Source of the DNA: Novosphingobium sp.
GTDB lineage: Bacteria > Pseudomonadota > Alphaproteobacteria > Sphingomonadales > Sphingomonadaceae
Assembly: GCA_017744735.1 (NCBI GenBank)
Contig: JAGIAR010000009.1
Span: 62,001-126,000 of the forward strand
Length of the DNA stretch: 64,000 bases
Direction of reading: 5' to 3'
Shown here: in pieces, positions 7,354 to 16,290 of the stretch
Position numbering within the stretch: the first letter of the stretch is position 1
Layout of the letters: the number at the start of each line of letters is the position of its first letter
The notes under the pieces: generated by a model
The model's database searches: none
The model's input: only the letters and a program-made list of their open reading frames with translations
Told to the model about the DNA's origin: nothing
Program-made: the position numbers and the translations under genes

Positions 7354-8626
7354 CCTGGGCGCAGACGAGGTCGCCGACCACGTTGAGCGTGGTGCGGCAC
7401 ATGTCGAGGAAGCGGTCGACGCCGAGGATCAGCCCGATCCCCTCGGGCGGCACGCCGACCCCGTCCATGATCAGCGCGATCACCGGCAGCGAACCGGCCG
7501 GAACGCCCGCCGTCCCGACGCCGGCAAGGATGCACACCAGCATCACGAACAGCTGCTGGGACAGCGACAGGTCGACCCCGAAGAACTGCGCGAGGAACAG
7601 CACCGTCACCCCTTCGAACATCGCGGTGCCGTTCTGGTTGGCGGTGGCGCCGATGGTCAGCACGAAGCGCGCGATCTGCCGCGGCAGCCTGAGCTCGGTC
7701 TCGGCGACCCGCAGCGAAGTCGGCAGGGTGGCGTTCGAGCTCGCGGTGGAGAAGGCCATCACGCTGACCTCGCGGGTCTCGCGGAAGAAGGCCACCGGGC
7801 TCTTGCGGCCGATGAACTCGAGCAGCAGCGGGAACACGCCGAACATCTGGATCGCCAGCGCCAGCAGCACCACGCCGACATAGGCGGCGAGCTTGACGAT
7901 CAGGTCCCAGCCGAATTGCGCGGCGAGGTTGAACATGAAGCAGAAGATCGCAAAGGGCGCGAGCTGGATCACCAGCCCGATCAGTTTCATCGAGACTTCG
8001 AACACCCCCTCGATCGCGTCCTTGAGCGTTGCGCTGCGCGGGGTCTGGACCAGCAGCAGGCCGATCCCGAAGAACAGCGCGAAGAACATCACCGCGAGGA
8101 TGTCGTTGCCGCTCATCGCGCTGATCACGTTCGACGGGACGATCGCGACCACCGCATCGACCCCGCCCGCCGCCTCGTGCGACTTGGCGAGGATGCCCTT
8201 CGCATTGTCCGCCCCCTGCGCGAGCAATTGCTGCGCGGCGACCGGATCGACCCCGTCGCCCGGGCGCAGGATGTTGACCGCCGCGAGGCTGACCGCGACC
8301 GCGATCGCCGAGACCACCAGCGTGTAGACCAGCGTGCGGATCCCGACCCGCCGCAATGCGCGGATCTCGCCCATCTCGGCGATCCCGACCACCAGCGCGG
8401 AAAACAGCAGCGGAATCACCAGCATGAACAGCAGCCGCAGGAAGATCTGCCCGATCGGCCCGGTGACGTAGGTGGTGACCGTGTCGACCCAGGCCGCCTC
8501 GCCCGCGAGGCTGTAGGTCGCGAGCCCGAGCACCAGCCCGAGCACGAAGCCGATCAGGATGCGCCACTGCAGGCGGCTGTGCCCCGGCGGCGCGGCTTCC
8601 CGCGCGATTTCGGCGGCGTCGTTCAT
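7310..8626 (-). CDS. Dicarboxylate/amino acid:cation symporter (DAACS family)
   Basis: 438-residue membrane transporter, eight or so helices plus two re-entrant hairpins, resembling GltP/DctA. The family signatures are visible: a Ser-rich hairpin (FSTASSNATLPTSL), the conserved NQNGTAMFEG helix and GVPAGSLPVIALI near the C-terminus. Start at 8626 chosen because AGGGGA lies 7 bp upstream and the ORF upstream of it is low-complexity. It runs tail-to-tail into nth, overlapping by 44 bp. The substrate (succinate, glutamate) cannot be told from sequence. Confidence 0.92.
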   Translation of the reverse strand: MNDAAEIAREAAPPGHSRLQWRILIGFVLGLVLGLATYSLAGEAAWVDTVTTYVTGPIGQIFLRLLFMLVIPLLFSALVVGIAEMGEIRALRRVGIRTLVYTLVVSAIAVAVSLAAVNILRPGDGVDPVAAQQLLAQGADNAKGILAKSHEAAGGVDAVVAIVPSNVISAMSGNDILAVMFFALFFGIGLLLVQTPRSATLKDAIEGVFEVSMKLIGLVIQLAPFAIFCFMFNLAAQFGWDLIVKLAAYVGVVLLALAIQMFGVFPLLLEFIGRKSPVAFFRETREVSVMAFSTASSNATLPTSLRVAETELRLPRQIARFVLTIGATANQNGTAMFEGVTVLFLAQFFGVDLSLSQQLFVMLVCILAGVGTAGVPAGSLPVIALIMDGVGVPPEGIGLILGVDRFLDMCRTTLNVVGDLVCAQVISTLSEGDPAPSA

Positions 8627-8651
8627 GTCAGTCCCCTTGCAGCAGCTTTCC

Positions 8652-8723
8652 CTGCGCGCGCAGGGTTCCCGATCGGAGCCGGTCCCCACCGGCGCAAGCG
8701 CCCCTGCCTTCGCCGGAGCACAG
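8652..8723. repeat. Hairpin-containing intergenic repeat, copy 2
   Basis: Starts with the palindrome CCCTGCGCGCGCAGGG and ends CGCCGGAGCAC, laid out like the element at 3941-4016. It lies between dapE and the symporter gene. Relation between the two copies is by eye only. Confidence 0.3.
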
Positions 8724-8758
8724 TTCCAGAAAGTTTTCTAAAGCGCCAGCCGCGGGCC

Positions 8759-9898
8759 TCAAGCCGGATTCTGCAATGCGGCCAATGCAATCCGGCCATA
8801 GATGCGCGTGAGCGCGTGCAGATCGGCGATCGCGACCGCCTCGTCGCGCTTGTGCATCGTCGCGTTGGGCAGGCCGAACTCGATCACGGGGCACAGATCC
8901 TTGAGGAAGCGCGCATCCGAAGTGCCGCCGGTGGTCGAGGGCTCGGGCGAGACGCCGGTCTCGGCCTCCACCGCCGCGGCGATCAGCTGAGAGAAGGCGC
9001 CCGGCGGGGTGATGAAGGGCTCGCCGTAGATCACCGGCCGCGCGGTGCCGCCGTGGCGCTCGGCGATCTCGGTCACCCGGCGCGACAGCTCGGCGCCGGT
9101 GTGGCTGTCGTTGAAACGGATCGAGATGCGGCCCCTGGCGCGCGCGGGGATCACGTTGGTCGCCGGGTTGCCGACCTCGACATCGGTGATCTCGAGGTTC
9201 GACGGCTGGAACCAGGCGTTGCCTTCGTCGAGCGGCATCGCGTCGAGCTCGCCCAGCAGCGCAACCAGCCGCGGGATCGGATTGTCGGCCAGGTGCGGAT
9301 AGGCGACGTGGCCCTCGCGCCCCACAACTTCGAACCACGCATTGACCGAACCGCGCCGGCCGATCTTCATCATGTCGCCGAGCCGGTTGACCGAGGTCGG
9401 CTCGCCGACCAGGCAGAGGTCGGGCACTTCGTCCAGCGCGCGGATCAGTTCGATCAGCGCGCGGGTGCCGTACATCGCCTCGCCCTCCTCGTCGCCGGTG
9501 ATGATCAGGCTGATCGTGCCGGCTTCCTGCGGGATCTCGGGGATCGCCGCGATCATCGCCGCGACCGCGCCCTTCATGTCCACCGCGCCGCGGCCGTAGA
9601 GCAAGGCGCCGCGCCGCTCGGGCTCGAACGCCCCGCTGGTCCAGCCCTCGCCCGCCGGCACCACGTCGACGTGCCCCGCGAAGGCGAAATGCCGCGAGCC
9701 TTCCGGCCCCTTGCGGATGGCGAAGAGATTCTCGACCGGGCCCGCCGGCGGCTCGCCCTTGACGAAGCGGTGGATCGCGAAGCCGAGCGGCTCGAGCATG
9801 GCCTGCAGCCGGTCGAACACCGCGCCGGTGGCGGGCGTCACGGAGGGACAGGCGATCAGCGCCTCGGCAAGTTCGACCGGATCGAGAGGAGAAGCCAT
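8759..9898 (-). CDS. dapE: Succinyl-diaminopimelate desuccinylase
   Basis: M20-family zinc hydrolase producing LL-diaminopimelate. The 379-residue product has the metal motifs GHVDVVP (about 74-80), GRGAVDMKG (about 102-110) and the catalytic GDEEGEA (about 135-141), plus the C-terminal TTGGTSDARF and MHKRDE motifs of DapE. A start at 9898 gives the expected N-terminus (PVELAEALIACPSVTP). Its downstream neighbour on the same strand is the symporter, 132 bp away. Confidence 0.95.
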   Translation of the reverse strand: MASPLDPVELAEALIACPSVTPATGAVFDRLQAMLEPLGFAIHRFVKGEPPAGPVENLFAIRKGPEGSRHFAFAGHVDVVPAGEGWTSGAFEPERRGALLYGRGAVDMKGAVAAMIAAIPEIPQEAGTISLIITGDEEGEAMYGTRALIELIRALDEVPDLCLVGEPTSVNRLGDMMKIGRRGSVNAWFEVVGREGHVAYPHLADNPIPRLVALLGELDAMPLDEGNAWFQPSNLEITDVEVGNPATNVIPARARGRISIRFNDSHTGAELSRRVTEIAERHGGTARPVIYGEPFITPPGAFSQLIAAAVEAETGVSPEPSTTGGTSDARFLKDLCPVIEFGLPNATMHKRDEAVAIADLHALTRIYGRIALAALQNPA

Positions 9899-9942
9899 GC
9901 CGCGGCCCTAACCAATGGCTCGCGCCAAGGGAAGCCGCGCGC

Positions 9943-10533
9943 TCACAGCAGGAACGGGATCAGCCGCCTGGTCCGGGCCATATAGGCGGGGTAGCTGTCG
10001 GGAAACTGGCCTGTCATCAGCGCTTCTTCCTGGCGCAGCTTGATCCAGCAGCCGAGCGCCACCAGCGCGACGCCCAGCAGCGCCCCCACGCTTTCGACCA
10101 GCAGGAACAGCCCGGTCGCCAGCAGGATCACCGCGGTGTAGATCGGATGGCGGATGCGGGCGTAGGGCCCGCCGGTCACCAGCTCGTGCCCCTCCTTGAG
10201 CGTGACGTTGACGCTCCAGTCGCGCCCCAGCGTGACCCGCGCCCAGACCGCGAGAGCCAGCCCGGCCAGCGCCGCTGCCGCGCTGGCGATCGCGAACCCG
10301 AGGCCGCGCGGCAGCGCCAGTGCGGTCAGCCAGTTTTCGTGCCCCCAGACCGCCGGCGAGCTGGTTGCGATCAGCACCATGCCGGCCGCGGTGGGCAGAT
10401 TGTAGGCGAGCCGGTCGGCCCGGCGTTCCTCGCGCACGCTGCGCTTGGCGCTGCGCGCCATCGCGGCCCAGACGAGGATGAAGGCCCACCAGCAGCCGAT
10501 GGTGATGCAGGCGTAGAGTTTCCAGCTTGCCAC
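9943..10533 (-). CDS. Isoprenylcysteine carboxyl methyltransferase-like integral membrane protein
   Basis: 196-residue membrane protein with four or five hydrophobic segments. The C-terminal signature of the ICMT/phospholipid methyltransferase fold is present: ELVTGGPYARIRHPIYTA (the HP motif near residue 130) and the RQEEALM... segment near 165-175. It likely methylates a lipid or small substrate with SAM. The GTG at 10533 is chosen because GGGAGGGG lies just upstream; no in-frame ATG precedes the first helix. Divergent from the cupin gene. Confidence 0.85.
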   Translation of the reverse strand: MASWKLYACITIGCWWAFILVWAAMARSAKRSVREERRADRLAYNLPTAAGMVLIATSSPAVWGHENWLTALALPRGLGFAIASAAAALAGLALAVWARVTLGRDWSVNVTLKEGHELVTGGPYARIRHPIYTAVILLATGLFLLVESVGALLGVALVALGCWIKLRQEEALMTGQFPDSYPAYMARTRRLIPFLL

Positions 10534-10595
10534 GCGCCCCTCCCGAGTTTGCGTCCCGCGGGATGCCGGTCTACTCCCGCGGCGGAGGAGACGCC

Positions 10596-11045
10596 ATGCC
10601 CAAGCTCGATCTCGACGCGATCCCGCAGACCAACGCCACCGGCTATCCGCCGACCTATGCCGATGTGGTGCAGGGCCGCTGGTACCGCCGCCTCGCCCCC
10701 GCCGCGGGGCTCGAGGATTTCGGCGCGAGCCATGTGGTGCTCGAGCCCGGCGCCTGGTCGTCGCAGCGCCACTGGCACGTCGGCGAGGACGAGCTGGTGG
10801 TGATGCTGAGCGGCGAGGCGGTGCTGGTCGATAACGACGGCGAGCGGCCGATGCGTGCGGGCGACATCGCCGCCTTTCCCAAGAACGACGGCAACGGCCA
10901 TGTGCTGCAGAACCGCTCGGACGCGCCATGCGTCTATGTCGCGATCGGACGGCCGGCGGCGAGCGATTGTTACTACCCCGATATCGACATGCACCTGTCG
11001 GCAGAGGTCGGGGAGCAGCGCCGCAAGGACGGGAGCAGGTTCTAG
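10596..11045 (+). CDS. Cupin-domain protein
   Basis: 149-residue single-cupin protein. Cupin motif 1 is seen as SSQRHWHVGEDELVVMLSGE (His pair, Glu) and motif 2 as GDIAAFPKNDGNGHVLQN. Metal-binding beta-barrel; the substrate is unknown. An SD sequence GGAGGAG precedes the ATG. Divergent from the methyltransferase and convergent with the GST gene, 3 bp away. Confidence 0.88.
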   Translation: MPKLDLDAIPQTNATGYPPTYADVVQGRWYRRLAPAAGLEDFGASHVVLEPGAWSSQRHWHVGEDELVVMLSGEAVLVDNDGERPMRAGDIAAFPKNDGNGHVLQNRSDAPCVYVAIGRPAASDCYYPDIDMHLSAEVGEQRRKDGSRF

Positions 11046-11048
11046 GCG

Positions 11049-11720
11049 CTACTTCACCGGCGGCTGGGTTTCCCACTGGGCGATGGTCCAGTCCTCTTCC
11101 TCGGCCGCCTTGATCCAGGCCTGCAGCCATTCGTGCTCCATCAGCGCCTGCATATAGGCGTCGGCGAAGCCCGGGACCTGGATCGAATAGGTGATGAAGC
11201 GGCTCACCACCGGGGCGTAGAAGATGTCGGCCGCGCAGAAGGTGCCGAACAGGAACGGCCCGCCCTTGCCGAAGCGCGCGCGCGCCTCTGCCCACAGGGT
11301 CAGGATGCGCACGATGTTGCCGCGCACCTCCTCGTCGATCGCCGGGGTCTGGAACCGGCGGCGCATGTTCATCGGCAGCGCGCGGCGCAGCGGGAGATAG
11401 CCCGAGTGCATTTCGGCGACCATCGAGCGGGCCATGCCGCGCGCGGCATCGTCCTTGGGCCAGAAGCGGTCGCGCCCGACCCGGTCGGCGCAATATTCGA
11501 GGATCGCGAGGCTGTCCCAGATCACCGTGTCGCCGTCCCACAGCACCGGGACCTTGCCGCCGGAAGGCTGGAACTCGCCCTGCTTGCGCTTCATCGCCTC
11601 CCAGTCCTCGCCGTAGAGCGGGACGGTGAGTTCGTCGAAATGGAGGCCCGACTGCTTGACCGCGAGCCAGCCGCGCAGGGACCAGCTCGAATAGTTCTTG
11701 TTACCGACAATGAGCTTCAT
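11049..11720 (-). CDS. Glutathione S-transferase family protein
   Basis: 223-residue GST. The thioredoxin-like N-domain (MKLIVGNKNYSSWSLRGWLA...) carries a SSWSLR motif at the active-site position, GGKVPVLWDGDTVIWDSLAI is the cis-Pro and G-site region (about 54-73), and an alpha-helical C-domain follows. It belongs to the family containing Pro-rich bacterial GSTs of the YfcF/maleylacetoacetate-isomerase-like kind. The ATG at 11720 is preferred over an upstream in-frame start. Confidence 0.88.
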   Translation of the reverse strand: MKLIVGNKNYSSWSLRGWLAVKQSGLHFDELTVPLYGEDWEAMKRKQGEFQPSGGKVPVLWDGDTVIWDSLAILEYCADRVGRDRFWPKDDAARGMARSMVAEMHSGYLPLRRALPMNMRRRFQTPAIDEEVRGNIVRILTLWAEARARFGKGGPFLFGTFCAADIFYAPVVSRFITYSIQVPGFADAYMQALMEHEWLQAWIKAAEEEDWTIAQWETQPPVK

Positions 11721-11911
11721 GCGCCTTCGCCTAACCATTCACGCGCGGAGTGTCGAGAATGAACGGCCCCCGGCGGCGAATTCGGTTCGTCGCAAAACCT
11801 CACATCTTGCCGGTCCAAGGCATCGCTCCGGCGCGGGGGCCGGAACGCGCGGCGCGCTGTGCGTTTGACTCAATGCCCCCACCCCCCGGAGGCTTGAGAG
11901 AGGATCCCACA

Positions 11912-12118
11912 ATGGAAAATCGCCCGCAACAGAACGACCAGCAAGGCCAGAACCGCCAGCCCAACCAGCAGGGCCAGCAGCAGCAGGACCAGCAGGGCGG
12001 CAATCGCCAGCAGGGTGAGAACCAGCGGCAGGACCGCGATCGTCAGCAGGAGCAGGAGCGCGATCGCGGTAGCAGCCGCCAGCAGGGCGAAGGCAGCGAA
12101 CGGCGCGACCAGCGCTGA
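11912..12118 (+). CDS. Very small Gln/Asn-rich disordered protein
   Basis: 68 residues, nearly half Gln or Asn, with repeated QQ/NRQ and later RDRQQEQERDR-type charged runs (MENRPQQNDQQGQNRQ... to ...GEGSERRDQR). No cysteine and almost no hydrophobic residue. GAGAGAGGA lies 9 bp before the ATG and a good terminator follows 22 bp after the stop, so it appears to be a genuine monocistronic gene. Its function is unknown; stress-related hydrophilins have similar composition, which is only an analogy. Confidence 0.65.
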   Translation: MENRPQQNDQQGQNRQPNQQGQQQQDQQGGNRQQGENQRQDRDRQQEQERDRGSSRQQGEGSERRDQR

Positions 12119-12140
12119 TCCGGCCTCGCCGCTGCGAGGA

Positions 12141-12176
12141 AAGACCGGCCGGCCCAGCGGGACGGCCGGTCTTTTT
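12141..12176 (+). terminator. Terminator after the Gln/Asn-rich gene
   Basis: Perfect 11-bp stem AAGACCGGCCG / CGGCCGGTCTT (12141-12151, 12163-12173) with an 11-nt loop, followed by T residues. The A/T ends make it usable in both directions, also serving the TonB receptor gene that ends at 12188. Confidence 0.88.
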
Positions 12177-12187
12177 CATGGCCCAGC

Positions 12188-14389
12188 TCAGAAGCTGGTG
12201 CTGAGCCCGAAATTGATCGAGCGTCCGCGGCCCGGCACCACGCGCAACTCGCCGGTGGCCCCGTAGTCGCCAAGCGACATTCCCCCGAGCGGCAGGGCGT
12301 AGGCCTTGTCGAGCAGGTTTTCCGCCTGGACGCTGAACCGCACGCGGCCCGCCGTGTAGGCCGCGCCGAGATCGATCAGCGCATAGCCCTGGGTCGCCGG
12401 CTCGTTGCGGGTGGCATCGACGCGGGTCTTGTCGCTCACCCATGCGAGCGCGGCGGACAGTTCGACCGGCCCCTGCCGGTGCTCGAGCGCCAGCCGGCCG
12501 TTGAGCGGCATCTGGCGATAGAGCGGCCCGTGGTCGGCGAGGTTGGTGCCGCGTTGCCACGAAAGCTTGCCGGTCAGGCGCGTGGCATTGCCGTTCGCGC
12601 CCCGCGCGAGATCGACCGCGCCCGACAGGTCCACGCCGTAGAATTCGGCTTCCTGATTGGCGAAGCGCAGTTGCACGAAGGGCGAGGGCATGCCCATCAT
12701 GTCCGGCAGAACCCGGACGAAGGCCGCGTCGATATAGTCGCTGACATGGGTGTAATAGGGCGCGATCCTGAGCGACCAGCCCCGGTCGGCGCCGCCCAGC
12801 GCCAGCGCCAGGCTGGCCGTGTCGGCGCGTTCGGGCTTGAGGTCGAGATTGCCGATGTAGCCGTTGCCGTCGCCGAACCAGCCGATCATCTGGCTCGACA
12901 TCGCCCCCGTGCCCCAGCTGTAGCGCTCGTAGATGTTCGGCGAGCGCGCCTTGTGGGCATAGCCGAGCTCGATCTCCGCGCCGTCGAAGGCCTGCCAGGA
13001 GAGCAGGAAGGAGCCGTTCCAGTTGCCGTCGGTGCGCTTGTGGGCGGCGGCATTGAACGCGGCCGCCGCCCCGGCGTCGGGATTGCCCATGCCCATGCCC
13101 ACGCCCATGCCCGTGTCCATGTCCATGCCCATCGACGGGATCGGATCGAGCGGATTGTAGGGCTGGACGTCGCCCGTGTTCATCGCCACCCGGTCGTAAC
13201 GGACCCCGGCGGTGGTCGAGAGGCGGTCGCTCCAGCGCCGCTGCCATTCGGCATAGGCCCCCAGCCGGTCGCGCGTGGCGCCGTTGACGTTTACATAGGT
13301 GTCGGGCGACATCATCGCGCTTCCGGCCACCGGCGGCCAGTAGTCGTCGAGCCATTCGTGGTGATATTCCCCGCCCAGCCGCAGCGTGTCGCGCGCGGTG
13401 ACCGGCAGCTCGAGCCTGGCCGAGCCGTCGAAGCTGTGGACCCGGGTGTTCATCGGCATCGAGCCGGGCAGCTTGTCCTCGAGGAAGTTCATCGCGTGGC
13501 GGATCTCGCGATAGGATGCCGCAAGATCGAGCGTGCCCCAATCGAACCCGCCGCGGTAGGAGCCGTTGAGGAACCAGCTGCGGTTGTCGACCATGTCCAT
13601 GTACTGGTTGGGGAAGCCCTCGTAGGGCGCATAGTGATAGCCGCCCTTGAGCTGGAACAGGCTGGCTCCGCTGCGGACCGCGAGCGCGAGCGCATGGTCG
13701 GTCTTGGCGTATTCGGTCGAGCGGACCTCGCCGTCGTCTCCGCCGCCGTGGTACTGGTCCGACTGGGTGTAGGATCCGGTATAGGTCGCGCTGACGTTCT
13801 CGCCCGCCACGGTCAGCCGCAGCGCGCCGCCGAAGCCGTCGCCGTTCGACCGATAGAAGGTGGAAGCCTCCCCGGTGGACAGCAGCCCATCGCCGGCCGC
13901 GAATTGCGGCGGCGTCGAATCGACCGCGATCACCCCGCCGATATTGTCCCCGCCCGAACTGACCGGCGCGACCCCGGTCAGCACCCTGACCGAAGCAACG
14001 GTCTGCGGATCGGTGTAGGACAGCGGGGAATTCATGTCGTTGGGGCAGGCGACGTCGATCGCCTGGCCGTCGACCAGCACGGTTAGGCGCTGTTCGGACA
14101 GGCCGCGGATCGCGGGCATCGAGGAGAAGCCGCCGCCGGTCGCCGCGCTGACGCCCGGCAGATCGGTGAGCAGTTCGGCGGTGTCGCTCGACCCGGCCTG
14201 CTTGCGCGCGATGGCGCTGCGGTCGGCCGAGGCACCGGCAAGCTGCGCGGTGACGACGATCCGCGAGACGTCGAGCCGGTCGGTGGAGGTTTCCTCGCTT
14301 TCACCGGCGAACGCCGGGGTGGCTAAGGTGAGCGGCATCAGGCAGCAGCCGGCTGCGAGCGCGGCGCGATAGGCAATCGTGAAAGTCAT
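12188..14389 (-). CDS. TonB-dependent outer-membrane receptor, probably copper-related
   Basis: 733-residue receptor: signal peptide (cleaved after ATPAFA near residue 28), plug domain (DRLDVSRIVVTAQ ... MPAIRGLSEQRLTVLVDG), and a beta-barrel ending in the aromatic F (LSTSF). An extracellular segment near residues 425-440 is extremely Met-rich (MGMDMDTGMGVGMGMG), and others carry MPMN and DMMGMP. Met-rich loops and a DUF2946 neighbour are typical of OprC/NosA-type copper receptors, so copper import is the inferred role. Start chosen at the ATG that begins the signal peptide. Confidence 0.9.
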   Translation of the reverse strand: MTFTIAYRAALAAGCCLMPLTLATPAFAGESEETSTDRLDVSRIVVTAQLAGASADRSAIARKQAGSSDTAELLTDLPGVSAATGGGFSSMPAIRGLSEQRLTVLVDGQAIDVACPNDMNSPLSYTDPQTVASVRVLTGVAPVSSGGDNIGGVIAVDSTPPQFAAGDGLLSTGEASTFYRSNGDGFGGALRLTVAGENVSATYTGSYTQSDQYHGGGDDGEVRSTEYAKTDHALALAVRSGASLFQLKGGYHYAPYEGFPNQYMDMVDNRSWFLNGSYRGGFDWGTLDLAASYREIRHAMNFLEDKLPGSMPMNTRVHSFDGSARLELPVTARDTLRLGGEYHHEWLDDYWPPVAGSAMMSPDTYVNVNGATRDRLGAYAEWQRRWSDRLSTTAGVRYDRVAMNTGDVQPYNPLDPIPSMGMDMDTGMGVGMGMGNPDAGAAAAFNAAAHKRTDGNWNGSFLLSWQAFDGAEIELGYAHKARSPNIYERYSWGTGAMSSQMIGWFGDGNGYIGNLDLKPERADTASLALALGGADRGWSLRIAPYYTHVSDYIDAAFVRVLPDMMGMPSPFVQLRFANQEAEFYGVDLSGAVDLARGANGNATRLTGKLSWQRGTNLADHGPLYRQMPLNGRLALEHRQGPVELSAALAWVSDKTRVDATRNEPATQGYALIDLGAAYTAGRVRFSVQAENLLDKAYALPLGGMSLGDYGATGELRVVPGRGRSINFGLSTSF

Positions 14390-14497
14390 GTGAATCGATC
14401 CCGTGTGCCCCGGCAAGGGGCTGGCATGAAGGCTCCGGCACCGCCAGGGCACCGGCACGCAAACAGGCCGCCGCGGCGCTCGCTGCGCCGGGCAGGC

Positions 14498-14905
14498 TCA
14501 GGCCGGGATCGGGGGCCCGCGCAGCGGCGGGATCGCGAAGGCGATGCGCCGCAGCGCAGGGGAGACCAGCGGCGCGAGGCCGAGCAGCAGGAGGAATGCG
14601 ATCGCCGCTTCGAGCAGCAGCGGATCGGTGCCGCCGAGGGCCCCGAGCGACAGTGCGGTATAGGCGCAGGGCACGCCGTCGGCACCATGCGTGCGTCCGT
14701 CGTGCTTGCCGGCGCCCGGCGCGAGCGGCAACGCAACCGTGCCGGTGCCGTGGCTCTGCCCGTCGCAGATCCGCACGGTGATGCTGCCGTTCGCCGCCTC
14801 CGCCATGAAGCCCGCCGGCACCGCGGCCTTCAGGCACAGGGCGAGCGCGATCAGCAGGAGCGCGAGGCGGTTTTGCCGCAGGAGAATTCGCCGCAGGTCG
14901 AACAT
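14498..14905 (-). CDS. DUF2946 family protein
   Basis: 135-residue membrane protein. The N-terminal helix (LALLLIALALCLKAAVPAGFMAEA) is followed by a short Cys/His-containing segment (RICDGQSHGTGT ... PCAY) and a second hydrophobic segment near 95-120. DUF2946 proteins are often encoded beside TonB receptors and copper-responsive genes. It lies 108 bp upstream of the receptor on the same strand, consistent with an operon. Biochemical function is unknown. Confidence 0.82.
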   Translation of the reverse strand: MFDLRRILLRQNRLALLLIALALCLKAAVPAGFMAEAANGSITVRICDGQSHGTGTVALPLAPGAGKHDGRTHGADGVPCAYTALSLGALGGTDPLLLEAAIAFLLLLGLAPLVSPALRRIAFAIPPLRGPPIPA

Positions 14906-14974
14906 CTGGCGGCGCCCCTACCGCGCGCGCGGGCGAATGTCATCGCGCCAAGGCAATTTTTCGCGCGGCGCGCC

Positions 14975-15652
14975 TCAGCCCACGGTGTTGCGGGCGAACC
15001 AGATCACATGCTTGGCGCCCTTGCCGTTGCTGCGCGCGCGCACCCGCACCTCGTCGACGTCGAACCGGGCCTTGCGCAACCGGGTGGCGAAGGCGGGATC
15101 CGGGCCGGCCGACCAGATCGCCAGCACCCCGCCGGGCTTGAGCGCCTCGCGCGCGGCGAGCAGCCCGGCGCGCGAGTAGAGCTGGCCGTTCTCGTCGCGC
15201 ACCAGCCCGTCGGGGCCGTTGTCGACATCGAGCAGGATCGCATCGAACTCGGCGCGCGCCCCGGCGATGATCAGCGCCACATCGGCTTCGACCAGATCGA
15301 CCCGCGGATCGTCGAGGCAGCCGGCCTCGAGTTCCTTCATCGGCCCGCGTGCCCATTCGACGATCTTGGGCACCAGCTCCGCCACCGTCACCCGCCCGTC
15401 GCGGCCGATCGTTTCGAGCGCCTTGCGCAGGGTGAAGCCCATGCCGTAGCCGCCGATCAGCAGGTGCTTGCGCTTGTGCCCGGCGATCCGCTCGAGACTC
15501 ATCGTCGCCAGCGCCTCCTCCGAGCCGCTCATCCGCGAGCTCATCAGCTCGTTGCGGTCGAGCACGATCATGAAATCGCGGCCGTGGCGGAACAGGCGCA
15601 GTTCCTCGCCGCCGGGCACCTGCGCGGTGTCGATCAGCTCGCGCGCGATCAC
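14975..15652 (-). CDS. Spermidine-synthase-like methyltransferase-fold protein
   Basis: 225 residues. The central segment LLIGGYGMGFTLRKALE (near 77-93) is the glycine-rich cofactor site, VAELVPKIVEWA is the acidic loop, and DAILLDVDNGPDGLV is the conserved D-rich motif of the spermine/spermidine synthase fold. Bacterial homologues lacking aminopropyl-transfer residues are usually annotated only as spermidine synthase-like. The GTG start overlaps the engB stop (GTGA), so it is the distal gene of the rpmH-rnpA-yidD-yidC-engB operon. Confidence 0.8.
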   Translation of the reverse strand: MIARELIDTAQVPGGEELRLFRHGRDFMIVLDRNELMSSRMSGSEEALATMSLERIAGHKRKHLLIGGYGMGFTLRKALETIGRDGRVTVAELVPKIVEWARGPMKELEAGCLDDPRVDLVEADVALIIAGARAEFDAILLDVDNGPDGLVRDENGQLYSRAGLLAAREALKPGGVLAIWSAGPDPAFATRLRKARFDVDEVRVRARSNGKGAKHVIWFARNTVG

Positions 15653-16290
15653 AGCTCGACGTCGCCCAGCACGGCCGCGCGCAATTCGTCGATCCCCATC
15701 TTCTTTTCCGCCGAGGTCACGTGGACCTCGGGGAACGCGGCCGAATGCTTGCGCGCCTCGGCCTGGGTCTTCGCCAGCACTTCGGCCAGTTCGCTGGCCT
15801 TGATCTTGTCGGCCTTGGTCAGCACCACGCGATAGCTCGCCGCGGCATCGTCGAGCATGTCCATCATCTCGATGTCGACCGGCTTGGGCCCGTGGCGCGC
15901 ATCGACCAGCACCAAAGTGCGCTTGAGCACCTGGCGCCCGCGCAGATAGTCGCGCACCAGCGCCTTCCACTTCGCGACGATCTTGGGCGGGGCCTTGGCG
16001 AAGCCGTAGCCGGGCATGTCGACCAGGCGGAACAGGGTCGGCTCGCCGACCTCGAAGAAGTTCAGCTCCTGCGTGCGGCCCGGGGTGACCGAGGCGCGCG
16101 CGATCGCCTTGCGCCCGGTCAGCGCGTTGAGCAGCGAGCTCTTGCCCACGTTCGAGCGCCCGCAGAAGGCGATCTCGGCCGCGGTGGGATCGGGCAGGAA
16201 GCGCAGCTCGGGGGCGGACTTGAGGAAGTCCACCCGCCCCGAGAAGAGCTTGCCCGCGCGCTCCGCCAGATCCTCGGCGTCCTCGCTCAC
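15649..16290 (-). CDS. engB: Ribosome biogenesis GTPase YsxC/EngB
   Basis: 213-residue TrmE-Era-EngA-EngB-Septin family GTPase involved in large-subunit assembly. G1 GRSNVGKSSLL (about 44-54), G3 DMPGYGF (near 97) and G4 TKADK (near 164) are intact. The start is a GTG overlapping the yidC stop (GTGA), which indicates coupled translation. Confidence 0.95.
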   Translation of the reverse strand: MSEDAEDLAERAGKLFSGRVDFLKSAPELRFLPDPTAAEIAFCGRSNVGKSSLLNALTGRKAIARASVTPGRTQELNFFEVGEPTLFRLVDMPGYGFAKAPPKIVAKWKALVRDYLRGRQVLKRTLVLVDARHGPKPVDIEMMDMLDDAAASYRVVLTKADKIKASELAEVLAKTQAEARKHSAAFPEVHVTSAEKKMGIDELRAAVLGDVEL

